From: JAUZOB01 sp963692465
GTDB lineage: Bacteria > Bacteroidota > Bacteroidia > Bacteroidales > Prolixibacteraceae
Direction: 5' to 3'
Assembly: GCA_963692465.1 (NCBI GenBank)
Contig: OY829943.1
Location: 248,001 to 312,000, forward strand
Length of the DNA stretch: 64,000 nucleotides
In this document: piece after piece, positions 1 to 8,274 of the stretch
Numbering within the stretch: position 1 is the first letter of the stretch
Layout: every line of letters starts with the position of its first letter
The notes under the pieces: model-generated
Told to the model about the DNA's origin: nothing
Databases searched by the model: none
The model's input: only the letters and a program-made list of their open reading frames with translations
Made by a program: the position numbers and the translations under genes

Positions 1-413
1 TACAAGCTATGTCTGAATTCAAAGGGCAGGAATTCCATTTTATTGCACCACCAGAATTAGCCATGCCTCGGGAGTATATAAAATTTCTGGAAGAAAAAAA
101 CATCTCATTTGTTGAACATACTGAATTCACTCCCGAAATTATCAAGGATGCTGATATTCTTTATATGACCAGAGTACAAAAAGAACGGTTCTCCGACCTC
201 ATCGAATATGAAAAGGTCAAAAATGTTTATATTCTCAAAAAAGAGATGCTCAGTCAAGCTAAAGACAACATGCGAATTCTTCATCCTCTACCCAGAGTTA
301 ATGAAATAAGTCCAGATGTTGATTCCAGTCCTCATGCTTACTATTTCACTCAAGCTTTAAATGGAATGTACACTCGTGAAGCAATAATTGCCTATACGTT
401 AGGCCTTAAGTAA
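1..413 (+). CDS. pyrB: Aspartate carbamoyltransferase catalytic subunit, C-terminal part (cut by window edge)
   Basis: Catalyses carbamoyl phosphate + L-aspartate to N-carbamoyl-L-aspartate, the committed step of pyrimidine synthesis, in the cytoplasm. The reading frame is open from base 3, so the gene begins left of the window and about the last 136 residues are present. Visible family signatures are IAPPELAMP, the ILYMTRVQKER segment, the HPLPRVNEI motif of the aspartate-binding domain and a C-terminal PHAYYFTQALNGMYTREA segment. An internal ATG at base 9 is not the real start. The regulatory subunit follows 18 bp downstream, so the two form the usual pyrBI pair. Identification is secure; the N-terminal carbamoyl-phosphate domain cannot be inspected. 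Confidence 0.96.
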   Translation, partial: QAMSEFKGQEFHFIAPPELAMPREYIKFLEEKNISFVEHTEFTPEIIKDADILYMTRVQKERFSDLIEYEKVKNVYILKKEMLSQAKDNMRILHPLPRVNEISPDVDSSPHAYYFTQALNGMYTREAIIAYTLGLK

Positions 414-431
414 CCTTCAATAACTAAAAAA

Positions 432-887
432 ATGTCAAAAACATTACTAAAAGTAAGTGCAATAAAAGACGGAACAGTCATTGACCATATTCCATCAGAT
501 AAATTATTTCAAGTCATTTCAATCCTAAGACTTGACAAAATTAAAAATCAAATTACTTTCGGAACCAATTTAGAAAGTGCTAAACTGGGAAGTAAAGCAA
601 TTATCAAAGTCTCTAATAAATTTTTTGAGGACGAGGAAATTAATAAGATAGCACTTATTGCTCCCAAGGCTAAGCTAAATATCATTAAAGATTACCACGT
701 AATCGAGAAAAGAGTCGTCGAAATACCCGATACCGTCAATGGAATTGTAAAATGTTTCAATCCGAAGTGTATTACAAATGCTGAGCCTGTTACGACAAAC
801 TTTGAAGTCATTTCTAAAGATCCGTTGGAACTAAAGTGTCATTACTGCGAAAAAATAACAACTAAAGAACAAATGGTAATTAAATAG
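432..887 (+). CDS. pyrI: Aspartate carbamoyltransferase regulatory subunit
   Basis: Regulatory chain of ATCase; binds nucleotide effectors in its N-terminal domain and docks to PyrB through a C-terminal zinc domain. At 151 residues it has the family's normal length. The four zinc ligands are visible as C108-x4-C113 and C136-x2-C139, with the expected FNP residues after the first Cys. It starts with ATG 18 bp after the pyrB stop and must be translated from the same message. A strong hairpin follows the stop, closing the operon. No anomaly is seen. Confidence 0.96.
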   Translation: MSKTLLKVSAIKDGTVIDHIPSDKLFQVISILRLDKIKNQITFGTNLESAKLGSKAIIKVSNKFFEDEEINKIALIAPKAKLNIIKDYHVIEKRVVEIPDTVNGIVKCFNPKCITNAEPVTTNFEVISKDPLELKCHYCEKITTKEQMVIK

Positions 888-897
888 CTATAAAAAC

Positions 898-943
898 TTT
901 CAAGGGGAAAAATCTAAAAAAAACAGATCTTTCCCCTTGAAAA
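898..943. terminator. Bidirectional terminator between pyrI and the DUF4293 gene
   Basis: A perfect 13-bp stem (TTTCAAGGGGAAA at 898-910 and its complement at 931-943) lies between two convergent genes. It is A-rich before and after, so it can serve both strands. Confidence 0.8.
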
Positions 944-965
944 TAGAATAAAAAATTTCACCTCG

Positions 966-1430
966 TTATCGAATCCGATCAACAGAACGGACTAACGCTT
1001 CATCTTTACGAATAAAATGAATTGCCAAGTAATCAAAAATTGCGGCAATTAAGAATAGCGATGTGCTGAATTTGATTTCCATTGATAATTTCAGTGCATT
1101 AGAAAAATAATATCCCAGATATATTACTACGGCCCAATAGGCAATTAAAAGAATAATCGACGCAACGACAAATCTTATTTGCCGAATTCGATTTTTATAC
1201 AAAAAGATAGAAGTCAAATGAAAAACAAAAATTACGACAAGGAAAGCGGTTAATGCCAGATTAATGCTAATTGCCTCCTTCCCGGAGCTCGTCAGGTAAA
1301 ACAATCCCCTGCAAGTCAACTCGTATAACTGACCTGTTACCGATGAACATTCAGAAAACGGAGTAAAAAATAATATTCCGCATAAAATCATTGAGATAAG
1401 CAAGAATAAAGACTGAATACGTTGTATCAT
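966..1430 (-). CDS. DUF4293 family four-helix inner-membrane protein
   Basis: Function unknown. The protein starts MIQRIQSL, the characteristic opening of the Bacteroidota-specific DUF4293 family, and has four hydrophobic segments in about 154 residues with a basic C-terminus. The frame stays open to a possible start at 1478, but a perfect promoter (-33 TTTG at 1476-1479, 20-bp spacer, -7 TAAATTTG at 1448-1455) lies inside that extension, so ATG at 1430 is the real start. Single-gene unit, convergent with pyrBI. The family call rests on the N-terminal motif and topology. Confidence 0.85.
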   Translation of the reverse strand: MIQRIQSLFLLISMILCGILFFTPFSECSSVTGQLYELTCRGLFYLTSSGKEAISINLALTAFLVVIFVFHLTSIFLYKNRIRQIRFVVASIILLIAYWAVVIYLGYYFSNALKLSMEIKFSTSLFLIAAIFDYLAIHFIRKDEALVRSVDRIR

Positions 1431-1447
1431 AGCTAGTATTTTTGTTC

Positions 1448-1479
1448 CAAATTTAATTCTTTCCATTCTACAGAACAAA
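1448..1479 (-). promoter_or_regulatory. Bacteroidota-type promoter of the DUF4293 gene
   Basis: On the minus strand TTTG (1476-1479) is followed after exactly 20 bp by TAAATTTG (1448-1455), a full match to the TTTG / TAnnTTTG consensus of the Bacteroidota primary sigma factor. The predicted transcript starts near 1441, about 11 nt before the ATG at 1430. Confidence 0.75.
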
Positions 1480-1536
1480 CAACCATTCGTTATTCGAATA
1501 TTTTATCAACAATTCAATGGAATTAGATCCACGCAC

Positions 1537-1568
1537 ATTGTATTTTGTTATGCAATTTGTTAAATTTG
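1537..1568 (+). promoter_or_regulatory. Promoter of the nucleoside phosphorylase operon
   Basis: TAAATTTG at 1561-1568 matches the -7 consensus TAnnTTTG fully. A weaker -33-like ATTG sits 20 bp upstream at 1537-1540. The ATG of the phosphorylase gene is at 1588, giving a leader of about 13 nt. Confidence 0.6.
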
Positions 1569-1587
1569 ATTATCAACATAATCCATC

Positions 1588-2451
1588 ATGATTGAAGATT
1601 CAGAACTTATTATCAATAAAGACGGTAGTGCCTTTCACCTTCATCTTTGTCCCAGTCAGCTAGCCGACGACATAATTCTTGTGGGCGATCCAGAAAGAGT
1701 TACGCTATTTTCCAACCGAATGCAGAAAATTGAAGTTTCTGTTCATAATCGTGAATTTCATTCAGTCACAGGACTGATAAACGGTAAACGTCTTACAGTC
1801 ACTTCAACAGGAATTGGAACAGACAATATTGACATTGTCGTGAACGAAATGGATGCATTGGCTAATATCGATTTTGTCCAACGTGAAATCAAGCCACAAC
1901 ACCGTTCACTCAATTTTATCCGTATCGGAACATCCGGTTCTCTACAAGAAGCAATTCCCGTCAACTCATTTGTTGTGGCACGAAAAGCAATCGGATTTGA
2001 CGGATTACTCAATTTTTATCAAGGAAGAGATCATATTTCAGACTTAGAATTTGAAGAAGCTTTCAAGAAACACATGAACTGGCACCCACTACTTACTTCT
2101 CCCTATGTTGTAACATGTTCCGAGAAACTATACAAGCAGATCATCGATGAATCCATCACAGACGGAGTAACTATATCCGCTCCGGGATTCTATGGTCCAC
2201 AGGGAAGAATACTGAGATTGGGATTAGCCATGCCAGATATGAATCAAAAAATAGAATCCTTTCGATATAAAAATCAGCAAATAACCAATTTCGAGATGGA
2301 ATGCTCTGCCATCTACGGATTATCACGTCTTCTTGGACATAATGCTCTCACTATTTGTTTGATTATTGCAAACCGCGTTAATCACACAGCAAACAATGAC
2401 TATTATCCTCAAATGGAAAAACTTATTGATACTATTTTAAGTAAGCTCTAA
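1588..2451 (+). CDS. Nucleoside phosphorylase, uridine phosphorylase-like (PNP_UDP_1 family)
   Basis: Predicted to cleave a nucleoside, probably uridine, with phosphate to base and ribose 1-phosphate in nucleotide salvage. The 287 residues show the family's early GDPERV phosphate/ribose segment, a RIGTSGS motif and the substrate-binding NFEMECSAIYGL stretch with its Met-Glu pair, followed by a NRVNH segment resembling the late NRT segment of Udp. ATG start with a canonical promoter just upstream. The SirB1-like gene starts 12 bp after its stop and is probably co-transcribed. Uridine rather than purine specificity is inferred from resemblance to Udp. Confidence 0.88.
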   Translation: MIEDSELIINKDGSAFHLHLCPSQLADDIILVGDPERVTLFSNRMQKIEVSVHNREFHSVTGLINGKRLTVTSTGIGTDNIDIVVNEMDALANIDFVQREIKPQHRSLNFIRIGTSGSLQEAIPVNSFVVARKAIGFDGLLNFYQGRDHISDLEFEEAFKKHMNWHPLLTSPYVVTCSEKLYKQIIDESITDGVTISAPGFYGPQGRILRLGLAMPDMNQKIESFRYKNQQITNFEMECSAIYGLSRLLGHNALTICLIIANRVNHTANNDYYPQMEKLIDTILSKL

Positions 2452-2463
2452 ATACTCCTTATT

Positions 2464-3348
2464 ATGACGAAGGATCAGATAAATGCTCTTTTCGGACTCC
2501 TTGATGACCCAAGTGAAGAGGTCTGTAATGAAGTAATCCGACACTTTTCCAGTCTGGGCACCAATATCGTCCCTTTGCTAATCAAATTTTATCATCAATC
2601 AGACAATCCACTAATTCACAGCAGAACAAAAATCATTATCGACAATATTAATTTTGGCTCTGTAATTCGCGAACTTCAACACTGGAAACAAAAACCAGAT
2701 AAACTCTTTTCTCTTCTAATTATTATTGCAAAAATAAATAGCCCCAACATCAACATTATCGAAATAGAAGATAAATGCAATAAAATCGCACAAAAGATAT
2801 CAATTGAATTAAGTCACAATCTCACGGCAATTGAAAAGGTTTCCATTATTAACTACCACATTTTCACCCAAGAAAAAATAACAATTATTCCAAACAAAGA
2901 ACAGGAACCGTCAGACTTCATGATTGACTGTTTTTTTGAAAAGAAAAGATGTAGTTCTTTTTTTATCACTCTTTTCTACCTCGTTATCTGTCGAAAAGTA
3001 GGCTTTGCAATCTATCCTATCAACGTTCCAGGAAACCGAATACTTGCGTTCCTGAACCAGTCCTATTTTATTGATTCGCTTGTACGATCCGATTCTGTAC
3101 CTGCGTTGTTCTATATCGAACCCATTCACCAAGGAATTATCATTGATCATGCGAATCTGAACAAAGCTCTTTCTGAACGAGGATTTAGTCTTTCCTCTCA
3201 AATGCTTAACCCGGTCAGTAATCTAATCCTACTAAGAACACTTGCGAAAGAACTCGCTCTAACCTACAAAACAAGGAATGAATTGGAAAAGGCAGAAAGC
3301 TTTGAAAATTTATCATCCGATATTCAAATCAGTGAATTCAATGAATAA
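2464..3348 (+). CDS. SirB1/transglutaminase-core-like protein with HEAT-like N-terminus
   Basis: Function unknown. The first 60 residues resemble a HEAT repeat (LLDDPSEEVCNEVIRHF). The middle and end follow the SirB1 (Transglut_core2) pattern: a Cys/Phe-rich helix with LFYLVICRKVGFAIYPINVPG, matching the usual LYLALAERLGLPLYGVNLPGH segment, and a C-terminal TPR-like helix pair. In this copy the segment after the helix reads NVPGNRIL, so the usual catalytic-like His after PG is Asn. Any transglutaminase-type activity is therefore doubtful. It shares a transcript with the phosphorylase and ends in a strong bidirectional terminator. Family assignment is moderately secure. Confidence 0.75.
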   Translation: MTKDQINALFGLLDDPSEEVCNEVIRHFSSLGTNIVPLLIKFYHQSDNPLIHSRTKIIIDNINFGSVIRELQHWKQKPDKLFSLLIIIAKINSPNINIIEIEDKCNKIAQKISIELSHNLTAIEKVSIINYHIFTQEKITIIPNKEQEPSDFMIDCFFEKKRCSSFFITLFYLVICRKVGFAIYPINVPGNRILAFLNQSYFIDSLVRSDSVPALFYIEPIHQGIIIDHANLNKALSERGFSLSSQMLNPVSNLILLRTLAKELALTYKTRNELEKAESFENLSSDIQISEFNE

Positions 3349-3375
3349 AAACAATCAATAATTTTGGTTCAGATG

Positions 3376-3416
3376 TAAAAAAAGAGGTTTACCAATCGGT
3401 AAACCTCTTTTTTTAC
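3376..3416. terminator. Bidirectional terminator between the SirB1-like gene and rny
   Basis: A perfect 13-bp stem AAAGAGGTTTACC (3381-3393) / GGTAAACCTCTTT (3398-3410) with a 4-nt loop is flanked by an A-run before and a T-run after, so it can stop both convergent transcripts. Confidence 0.92.
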
Positions 3417-3432
3417 AAAGTATATTTCTTTT

Positions 3433-5001
3433 TTATTTTGCGTAACAAACAGCCCTCGTCTCACGAATTACTGTAATTTTAATTTGTCCGGGATAAGTCA
3501 TCTCATCCTGAATTTTTTTAGCAATATCATAAGACAATTCTTCAGCTTCTTTATCACCCATCTTTTCGCTGCCGACAATAACTCTCAATTCACGACCAGC
3601 CTGAATTGCATAGGTTTTCATGACTCCAGGGTAAGATAAAGCAAGTGATTCCAGATCTTGAAGTCGCTTAATATACGATTCAACTGCTTCGCGTCGGGCA
3701 CCAGGACGAGCACCTGAAATAGCATCACATACCTGAACTATCGGAGCAAGCATCGTAGACATCTCAACTTCATCATGGTGAGAACCAATTGCATTACAAA
3801 TATCCGGTTTTTCCTTGTATTTTTCAGCCAACTTCATACCCAATACAGCATGTGGCAATTCCGGTTCATCATCAGGAACTTTTCCTATATCATGAAGTAA
3901 TCCAGCCCGTTTTGCTCTCTTCGGATTTAAGCCAAGCTCTGTTGCCATAATAGCACAAAGATTAGCCGTTTCTCTTGAATGCTGCAATAAGTTCTGTCCG
4001 TAAGAAGAACGGTATTTCATTTTCCCGATCATACGAATCAATTCAGGGTGTAACCCATGAATTCCAAGATCAATAGTCGTCCGTTTTCCTGTCTCGATGA
4101 TTTCCTCTTCAACTTGTTTTTTGACTTTGTTGACAACTTCTTCAATACGGGCAGGATGAATTCGTCCATCGGTAACCAACTGATGAAGAGCCAAGCGGGC
4201 AATTTCACGACGAACCGGATCAAAAGCAGATAACACAATAGCCTCGGGTGTATCATCAACAATAATTTCAACACCTGTGGCGGCCTCAAGGGCTCTGATA
4301 TTACGTCCTTCACGTCCAATGATGCGACCTTTAATTTCGTCACTCTCAATATGAAAAATTGTCACCGCATTCTCAATAGCGGTTTCTGTAGCAACACGTT
4401 GAATCGTTTTAATAACGATCTTTTTAGCCTCCTTGGTTGCAGTCATCCGGGCATCATCCATAATCTCCTGTATATAGGACATTGCATCGGATTTTGCTTC
4501 ATTTTTCAGAGATTCCACTAGTTGTGCTTTAGCTTCCTCTCCTGACATAGTAGAAATAGCTTCCAGTCTCTCAACCTGTTGATGGTGAAGTGTTTCAAGT
4601 TCTTCATTTTTCCGGTCAATCACTTCAAGTTGAGCGCTAAGGTTTTCCCGAATAACATCGAGTTCTTTTTTATTTCCTTCTAAGTCTTTTTGTTTTTTAA
4701 CCAGTTCTTCTTTTTTCTGGTTCAAGCCGGTTTCTCTTTGTTTCAGCTTATTGTCTACAATCGCAATTTTGCTGTTTTTTTCATTAATGTATTTCTCATG
4801 TTCCGACTTAAGCTGAAGAAACTTCTCTCGCGCCTGGAGAATTTTATCTTTCTTAATAACTTCTCCTTCTGCTTCAGACTCCTGAATAATTTTAGTTTTC
4901 TTTTTCTTCAACGCGTTGTCCCATAAGAAGTAGGATAATCCTCCACCTCCTACAAATGCAACACATGTGATAATGATAAGCGTCCATTCCATATTTATCA
5001 T
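3433..5001 (-). CDS. rny: Ribonuclease Y
   Basis: Membrane-anchored endoribonuclease that initiates mRNA decay. Order of parts: N-terminal transmembrane helix, a long Lys/Glu-rich coiled coil (about residues 35-190), a KH domain with GREGRN (about 225-290), and an HD domain with the LLHDIGK metal motif (about 365-375) and a downstream GSHHDEVE. The frame extends upstream to a TTG at 5037, but that TTG lies inside a strong RNA hairpin. ATG at 5001 (or the ATG three codons later, 4992) is therefore chosen. Full family length, about 519-522 residues. It lies downstream of the zapA genes on the same strand. Confidence 0.95.
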   Translation of the reverse strand: MINMEWTLIIITCVAFVGGGGLSYFLWDNALKKKKTKIIQESEAEGEVIKKDKILQAREKFLQLKSEHEKYINEKNSKIAIVDNKLKQRETGLNQKKEELVKKQKDLEGNKKELDVIRENLSAQLEVIDRKNEELETLHHQQVERLEAISTMSGEEAKAQLVESLKNEAKSDAMSYIQEIMDDARMTATKEAKKIVIKTIQRVATETAIENAVTIFHIESDEIKGRIIGREGRNIRALEAATGVEIIVDDTPEAIVLSAFDPVRREIARLALHQLVTDGRIHPARIEEVVNKVKKQVEEEIIETGKRTTIDLGIHGLHPELIRMIGKMKYRSSYGQNLLQHSRETANLCAIMATELGLNPKRAKRAGLLHDIGKVPDDEPELPHAVLGMKLAEKYKEKPDICNAIGSHHDEVEMSTMLAPIVQVCDAISGARPGARREAVESYIKRLQDLESLALSYPGVMKTYAIQAGRELRVIVGSEKMGDKEAEELSYDIAKKIQDEMTYPGQIKITVIRETRAVCYAK

Positions 5002-5017
5002 GTTTATCAGGTTCAAC

Positions 5018-5110
5018 AAAAAAACCCACACTTCCAACTCTTCATTGGTTTTTGTTGCTCAAAAAAAACAACAAGGACCAACTTTTGAGTAAAATGCGGG
5101 CTTCTAATAT
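5018..5110 (-). ncRNA. Probable 6S-like structured RNA between zapA and rny
   Basis: The minus strand can fold into one long interrupted rod. CCCGCA pairs with TGTGGG (ends at 5100 and 5025). Inside it ACTC pairs with GAGT, then TTGGT with ACCAA, then TTGTTG with CAACAA, the helices being separated by symmetric internal loops. A run of seven U (5018-5024) follows the rod, as in an intrinsic terminator. This shape resembles 6S RNA, and zapA is a known neighbour of ssrS in proteobacteria. The identification is inference from structure and place only: no consensus 6S sequence was matched and the 5' end is not defined. It could instead be a leader or attenuator of rny. Confidence 0.45.
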
Positions 5111-5127
5111 CTATTAACAAACAAACT

Positions 5128-5421
5128 CTATTCTTTTCCAGATAAAAAAGAATCTAATTCGTCATTCAATTGTTTCAATTCATCAACAATAGGCTGAGGA
5201 TCATGGTTATCTGCTAATTCAAGACTTTGCAAGGCAAGTTGCAATGCCGTCATAGCCAAAAAATCTTGTATGTCCTTATTCGAATATCGTTGCTTATATT
5301 GTAAAACTTTATCATTAATTATTTTAGCTGCTTTACGTATTCGCTCTTCGTCCTTACGATCAACTCTTAATGGGTATTGCCTCTCGGCAATATTAACATG
5401 TATTGACAACTGGTCTTCCAT
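5128..5421 (-). CDS. zapA: Cell division protein ZapA
   Basis: FtsZ-associated protein that bundles protofilaments at the division ring. The 97-residue product shows the ZapA pattern: an N-terminal strand region (LSIHVNIAERQYPLRV), an early charged helix (DEERIRKAAKIINDKV), then a long C-terminal helix for dimer coiled-coil formation with the FLAMTALQLALQ segment. ATG at 5421 is chosen over an adjacent upstream TTG. It follows the coiled-coil gene by 8 bp, so both share the promoter at 5743-5750. The identification is secure by length and segment pattern. Confidence 0.9.
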   Translation of the reverse strand: MEDQLSIHVNIAERQYPLRVDRKDEERIRKAAKIINDKVLQYKQRYSNKDIQDFLAMTALQLALQSLELADNHDPQPIVDELKQLNDELDSFLSGKE

Positions 5422-5429
5422 CAAAAAAT

Positions 5430-5723
5430 TTATCTATTTAGCAGAGCTATACATTTATCAATTTCCCGCACTATTTTTGTTACTTTTTGCTTAGCAACCT
5501 GCGGATCAGCTTCCACATCCGACAGGCTTTTTGCCATTTTCAGAACTTCATATTTTCGCTCAAAATCTGTCACTGATTCTTTCAGTCGACTTATTTCCCG
5601 TTTCAATATTTCGTTCTGCTTTTCAATGTTCTCTTTTTCTACTTTTAACGAATCGCAATGCAAAAAGCACTTCTTAATTTTCGCTTTTATATCGAATATT
5701 AATTGTTTTTCGCCTTCTGTCAT
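5430..5723 (-). CDS. Small coiled-coil protein, ZapB-like
   Basis: Function not proven. The 97 residues are almost entirely a heptad-patterned helix (roughly residues 20-70, rich in Lys/Glu with Leu/Ile at heptad positions), followed by a short Val/Ala stretch and a second helix. Similar small coiled-coil genes commonly sit immediately before zapA in Bacteroidales, which suggests a divisome role, perhaps analogous to ZapB. Starts with ATG at 5723, about 13 nt after the predicted transcription start of the promoter at 5743-5750. First gene of the unit containing zapA, the RNA and rny. Confidence 0.7.
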   Translation of the reverse strand: MTEGEKQLIFDIKAKIKKCFLHCDSLKVEKENIEKQNEILKREISRLKESVTDFERKYEVLKMAKSLSDVEADPQVAKQKVTKIVREIDKCIALLNR

Positions 5724-6039
5724 TGTTAATATTTTTTCACTGCAAATTTAATGAATATTTTAACAATTTAAGCTCTCTATTAAGCCCTATTTTCATTTAT
5801 ACTGGTGATTAATTTTTCCACAACCCATTGATTGTCCTTTCAATTTCATTTCACACTATATGTACTTAACCAAGTAAAGACTTCTAAATAGGTATACTTT
5901 AGAGAAAAGTCGCCCAATAGTAAGGACAGGTTCGTTGACGAAACGTTATCGTTTTAAGCCAACCAACAACCTATACCGTGTAAATTTATAGAAAAAAATT
6001 ATCTTTAGCGTCTGATAAAATCAAATCTTTTAGAAACCA
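5724..6039. other. Divergent intergenic region (316 bp)
   Basis: Separates the minus-strand zapA unit from the plus-strand C69 peptidase gene. It holds the minus-strand promoter noted above and, near 6000-6007, a weak TATCTTTA that could be the -7 element for the peptidase. No open frame, hairpin or repeat of note was found. Confidence 0.5.
5743..5750 (-). promoter_or_regulatory. -7 box of the coiled coil-zapA-rny transcript
   Basis: TAAATTTG on the minus strand matches TAnnTTTG completely and sits 20 bp before the first ATG (5723). No good -33 TTTG is visible at 19-21 bp spacing. Confidence 0.5.
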
Positions 6040-7722
6040 ATGAACAAGACAAGAACGACAATTCTGGCTGGATTCGGATTAATTCTAGCTGGATTCCTTG
6101 GTTCAGAAAAGGCAAATGCCTGCACAAACTTTCTTTTTACAAAAGGAGCAACCGTTGATGGATCGACGATGATTACATATGCTGCCGATTCACATACACT
6201 CTTCGGTGAACTGTACTTCAGACCGGCAGCCGATTATCCGGAAGGAACCATGATGGATGTAATTGAGTGGGATACCGGCAAGAAACTTGGTCAAATAAAA
6301 CAGGCAAAGCATACTTACTCCGTAATTGGCAATATGAATGAACATCAGGTAGCGATTGGAGAAACGACTTATGGGGGCAGAAAGGAACTTCTCTCCCAAT
6401 CAACCGCCACGGTTGACTATGGATCACTTATTTACATTGCACTTCAACGTGCAAAAACCGCACGAGAAGCCATTCAGGTTATGACTTCTCTGGTTGCAGA
6501 ATACGGTTATGCCAGTGAAGGAGAATCTTTTTCTATTGCCGACCCGAACGAAGTATGGATTTTAGAAATGATTGGAAAAGGCGAAGGACAAAAAGGAGCA
6601 ATATGGGTTGCAAGACGCATTCCTGAAGGCTATATCTGTGGGCATGCCAATCAGGCACGAATCACCACTTTTCCATTCAACGATCCGGAAAACTGCCTTT
6701 ATGCCAAAGACATTATCTCTTTTGCACGCGAAAAAGGCTGGTTTAAGGGAAAAGACAACGATTTTAGTTTCTCGGACACCTATAATCCGGTTGATTTTCA
6801 AGGAGCTCGCTTTTGCGAGGCTCGGGTATGGTCTGGATTTAACAAGGTGAACGGCGACATGAAACAATACGAGAAATACGCTCTAGGCAATCTCAAAAAA
6901 GGAGCCAACGGGTATGTAGTTAATCGTCTCCCATTATGGATAAAACCCGATCACAAACTCAGTGTAGGCGATGTTACCAACATCATGCGCGACCATTTTG
7001 AAGGAACAGCACTTGATATGACCAAAGATCTGGGGGCAGGTCCCTATTCTCTTCCTTACCGATGGAGACCCTTAACATGGAAAGTGGACGGAAAAGAATA
7101 CGCTAACGAACGAGCCACCTCAACTCAACAAACTGGTTTCTCTTTCGTTGCTCAATGCAGAAGCTGGATGCCTGATCCAATCGGTGGTATTTTCTGGTTT
7201 GGTGTTGACGACACTTATTCAACCTGCTACACACCTATTTACTGTGGATCAACCCGCACCCCCGAATGCTTTGCTGTAGGCAATGGAGATATGCTAACCT
7301 TTAATTGGAATTCTGCATTCTGGGTTTTCAATACGGTCGCTAATTTCTCATACCTCCGTTACTCTGATATGATTAAAGATGTTCAAAAAGTACAACACCA
7401 ACTCGAACAGAAGCATTATGATATTACTCCTGCTGTTGATGAGACTGCTTTAACATTATGGAACAACGGTAAGCAAAACCTGGCATTGGATTACATTACC
7501 GATTATTCAGTTAATACAGCCAACAATATGACCACTGAATGGCAGAAACTAGCTAAATACCTCATCGTCAAATACAAAGACGGAAACATTATGAAAGAAA
7601 AGAATGGCAAATTCGAACAAAACGAATGGGGAATGCCAGTTTCGCCTAATCAACCCAGTGCTCCGGATAGATGGTATCGTGCTATCGTAAAGGACACCGG
7701 CGACCGTTTAAGAACAAGATAA
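6040..7722 (+). CDS. Secreted C69 family dipeptidase (peptidase U34)
   Basis: Ntn-hydrolase expected to hydrolyse dipeptides outside the cytoplasm. Residues 1-27 form a signal-peptide-like segment ending in KANA; the next residue, Cys28 (ACTNF), is the expected N-terminal nucleophile exposed by processing. Further family marks are GSTMITYAADSH shortly after the Cys, GETTYGGRKEL and EMIGKGEG. The 560 residues fit the family. The gene is single, with no partner on its strand nearby. No catalytic anomaly is visible. The exact substrate is not deducible. Confidence 0.9.
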   Translation: MNKTRTTILAGFGLILAGFLGSEKANACTNFLFTKGATVDGSTMITYAADSHTLFGELYFRPAADYPEGTMMDVIEWDTGKKLGQIKQAKHTYSVIGNMNEHQVAIGETTYGGRKELLSQSTATVDYGSLIYIALQRAKTAREAIQVMTSLVAEYGYASEGESFSIADPNEVWILEMIGKGEGQKGAIWVARRIPEGYICGHANQARITTFPFNDPENCLYAKDIISFAREKGWFKGKDNDFSFSDTYNPVDFQGARFCEARVWSGFNKVNGDMKQYEKYALGNLKKGANGYVVNRLPLWIKPDHKLSVGDVTNIMRDHFEGTALDMTKDLGAGPYSLPYRWRPLTWKVDGKEYANERATSTQQTGFSFVAQCRSWMPDPIGGIFWFGVDDTYSTCYTPIYCGSTRTPECFAVGNGDMLTFNWNSAFWVFNTVANFSYLRYSDMIKDVQKVQHQLEQKHYDITPAVDETALTLWNNGKQNLALDYITDYSVNTANNMTTEWQKLAKYLIVKYKDGNIMKEKNGKFEQNEWGMPVSPNQPSAPDRWYRAIVKDTGDRLRTR

Positions 7723-7775
7723 ATAATTTATTAACGTTTTTTGAATACAAAATCGTTCCGGACAAAAAAAAATAT

Positions 7776-7783
7776 TACTTTTG
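7776..7783 (+). promoter_or_regulatory. -7 box of rplS
   Basis: TACTTTTG fits TAnnTTTG completely, within the context ATTACTTTTGC common for strong Bacteroidota promoters. The rplS ATG is at 7866, leaving a leader of about 75 nt. A -33 element at the right spacing is not evident. Confidence 0.6.
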
Positions 7784-7865
7784 CAGCAAATAAAAGGGCG
7801 CAATCTCTTACAAACAAAAGAATAATGTAATATTGCGTTTCAAAAAACGTTTTAATCTTATAAGA

Positions 7866-8219
7866 ATGGATGCAATAAAGATTGTAGAAAACGCTTTCAA
7901 GGTTGAGAAAACTCACCCTGACTTCAAAAGTGGAGATACCATTACGGTTCACTACAAAATCGTAGAAGGAAACAAAGAAAGAATTCAGAATTTCCGTGGA
8001 ACAGTGATCCAAATTAAAGGAATTGGAAGTACAAAAACCTTTACTGTTCGTAAAATATCGGGGAATATCGGGGTGGAAAGAATCTTCCCTTATTACTCTC
8101 CTTTCATTGATGAAATTGAGGTAAACAAGGTTGGACACGTTCGTAGAGCACGTATTTATTACTTACGTAAACTGACAGGAAAGAAAGCCCGAATTAAAGA
8201 AAAACGTTCTGCTAATTAA
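7866..8219 (+). CDS. rplS: 50S ribosomal protein L19
   Basis: Component of the large subunit at the 30S interface. The 117-residue product shows the complete L19 pattern: N-terminal helix, FKSGDTITVHYKI, RIQNFRGTVIQIKG, TFTVRKIS, GVERIFPYYSPFIDEIEV and RRARIYYLR-x4-GKKARIKE. The frame extends 11 codons further upstream, but the family begins at MDAIKIVENAF, so ATG at 7866 is chosen. A leader of about 75 nt follows a strong -7 box and an intrinsic terminator follows the stop. Single-gene transcript. Confidence 0.97.
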   Translation: MDAIKIVENAFKVEKTHPDFKSGDTITVHYKIVEGNKERIQNFRGTVIQIKGIGSTKTFTVRKISGNIGVERIFPYYSPFIDEIEVNKVGHVRRARIYYLRKLTGKKARIKEKRSAN

Positions 8220-8237
8220 TTTATTTTTAGCATATAG

Positions 8238-8274
8238 AAAAGGCTGTCCTGATAAAGAGACAGCCTTTTTTTTT
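8238..8274 (+). terminator. Terminator after rplS
   Basis: Stem AAAAGGCTGTC (8238-8248) / GACAGCCTTTT (8259-8269) with a 10-nt loop, continuing into a run of T. Confidence 0.92.

Noticed and set aside
4038..4349. 103-codon second minus-strand frame inside rny
   Set aside because: Same-strand shadow of the KH/HD region.
3433..5037. TTG at 5037 as the rny start
   Set aside because: It sits in the paired 3' arm of the rod-shaped RNA and would add residues unlike the family; ATG codons follow at 5001 and 4992.
6562..6867. Frames antisense and out of phase in the C69 peptidase gene
   Set aside because: Complete C69 motifs in the main frame; the others are shadows.
7731..8138. 135-codon frame antisense to rplS
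   Set aside because: It is the complement of a ribosomal protein gene, Phe-rich and without family features, and it covers the rplS promoter.
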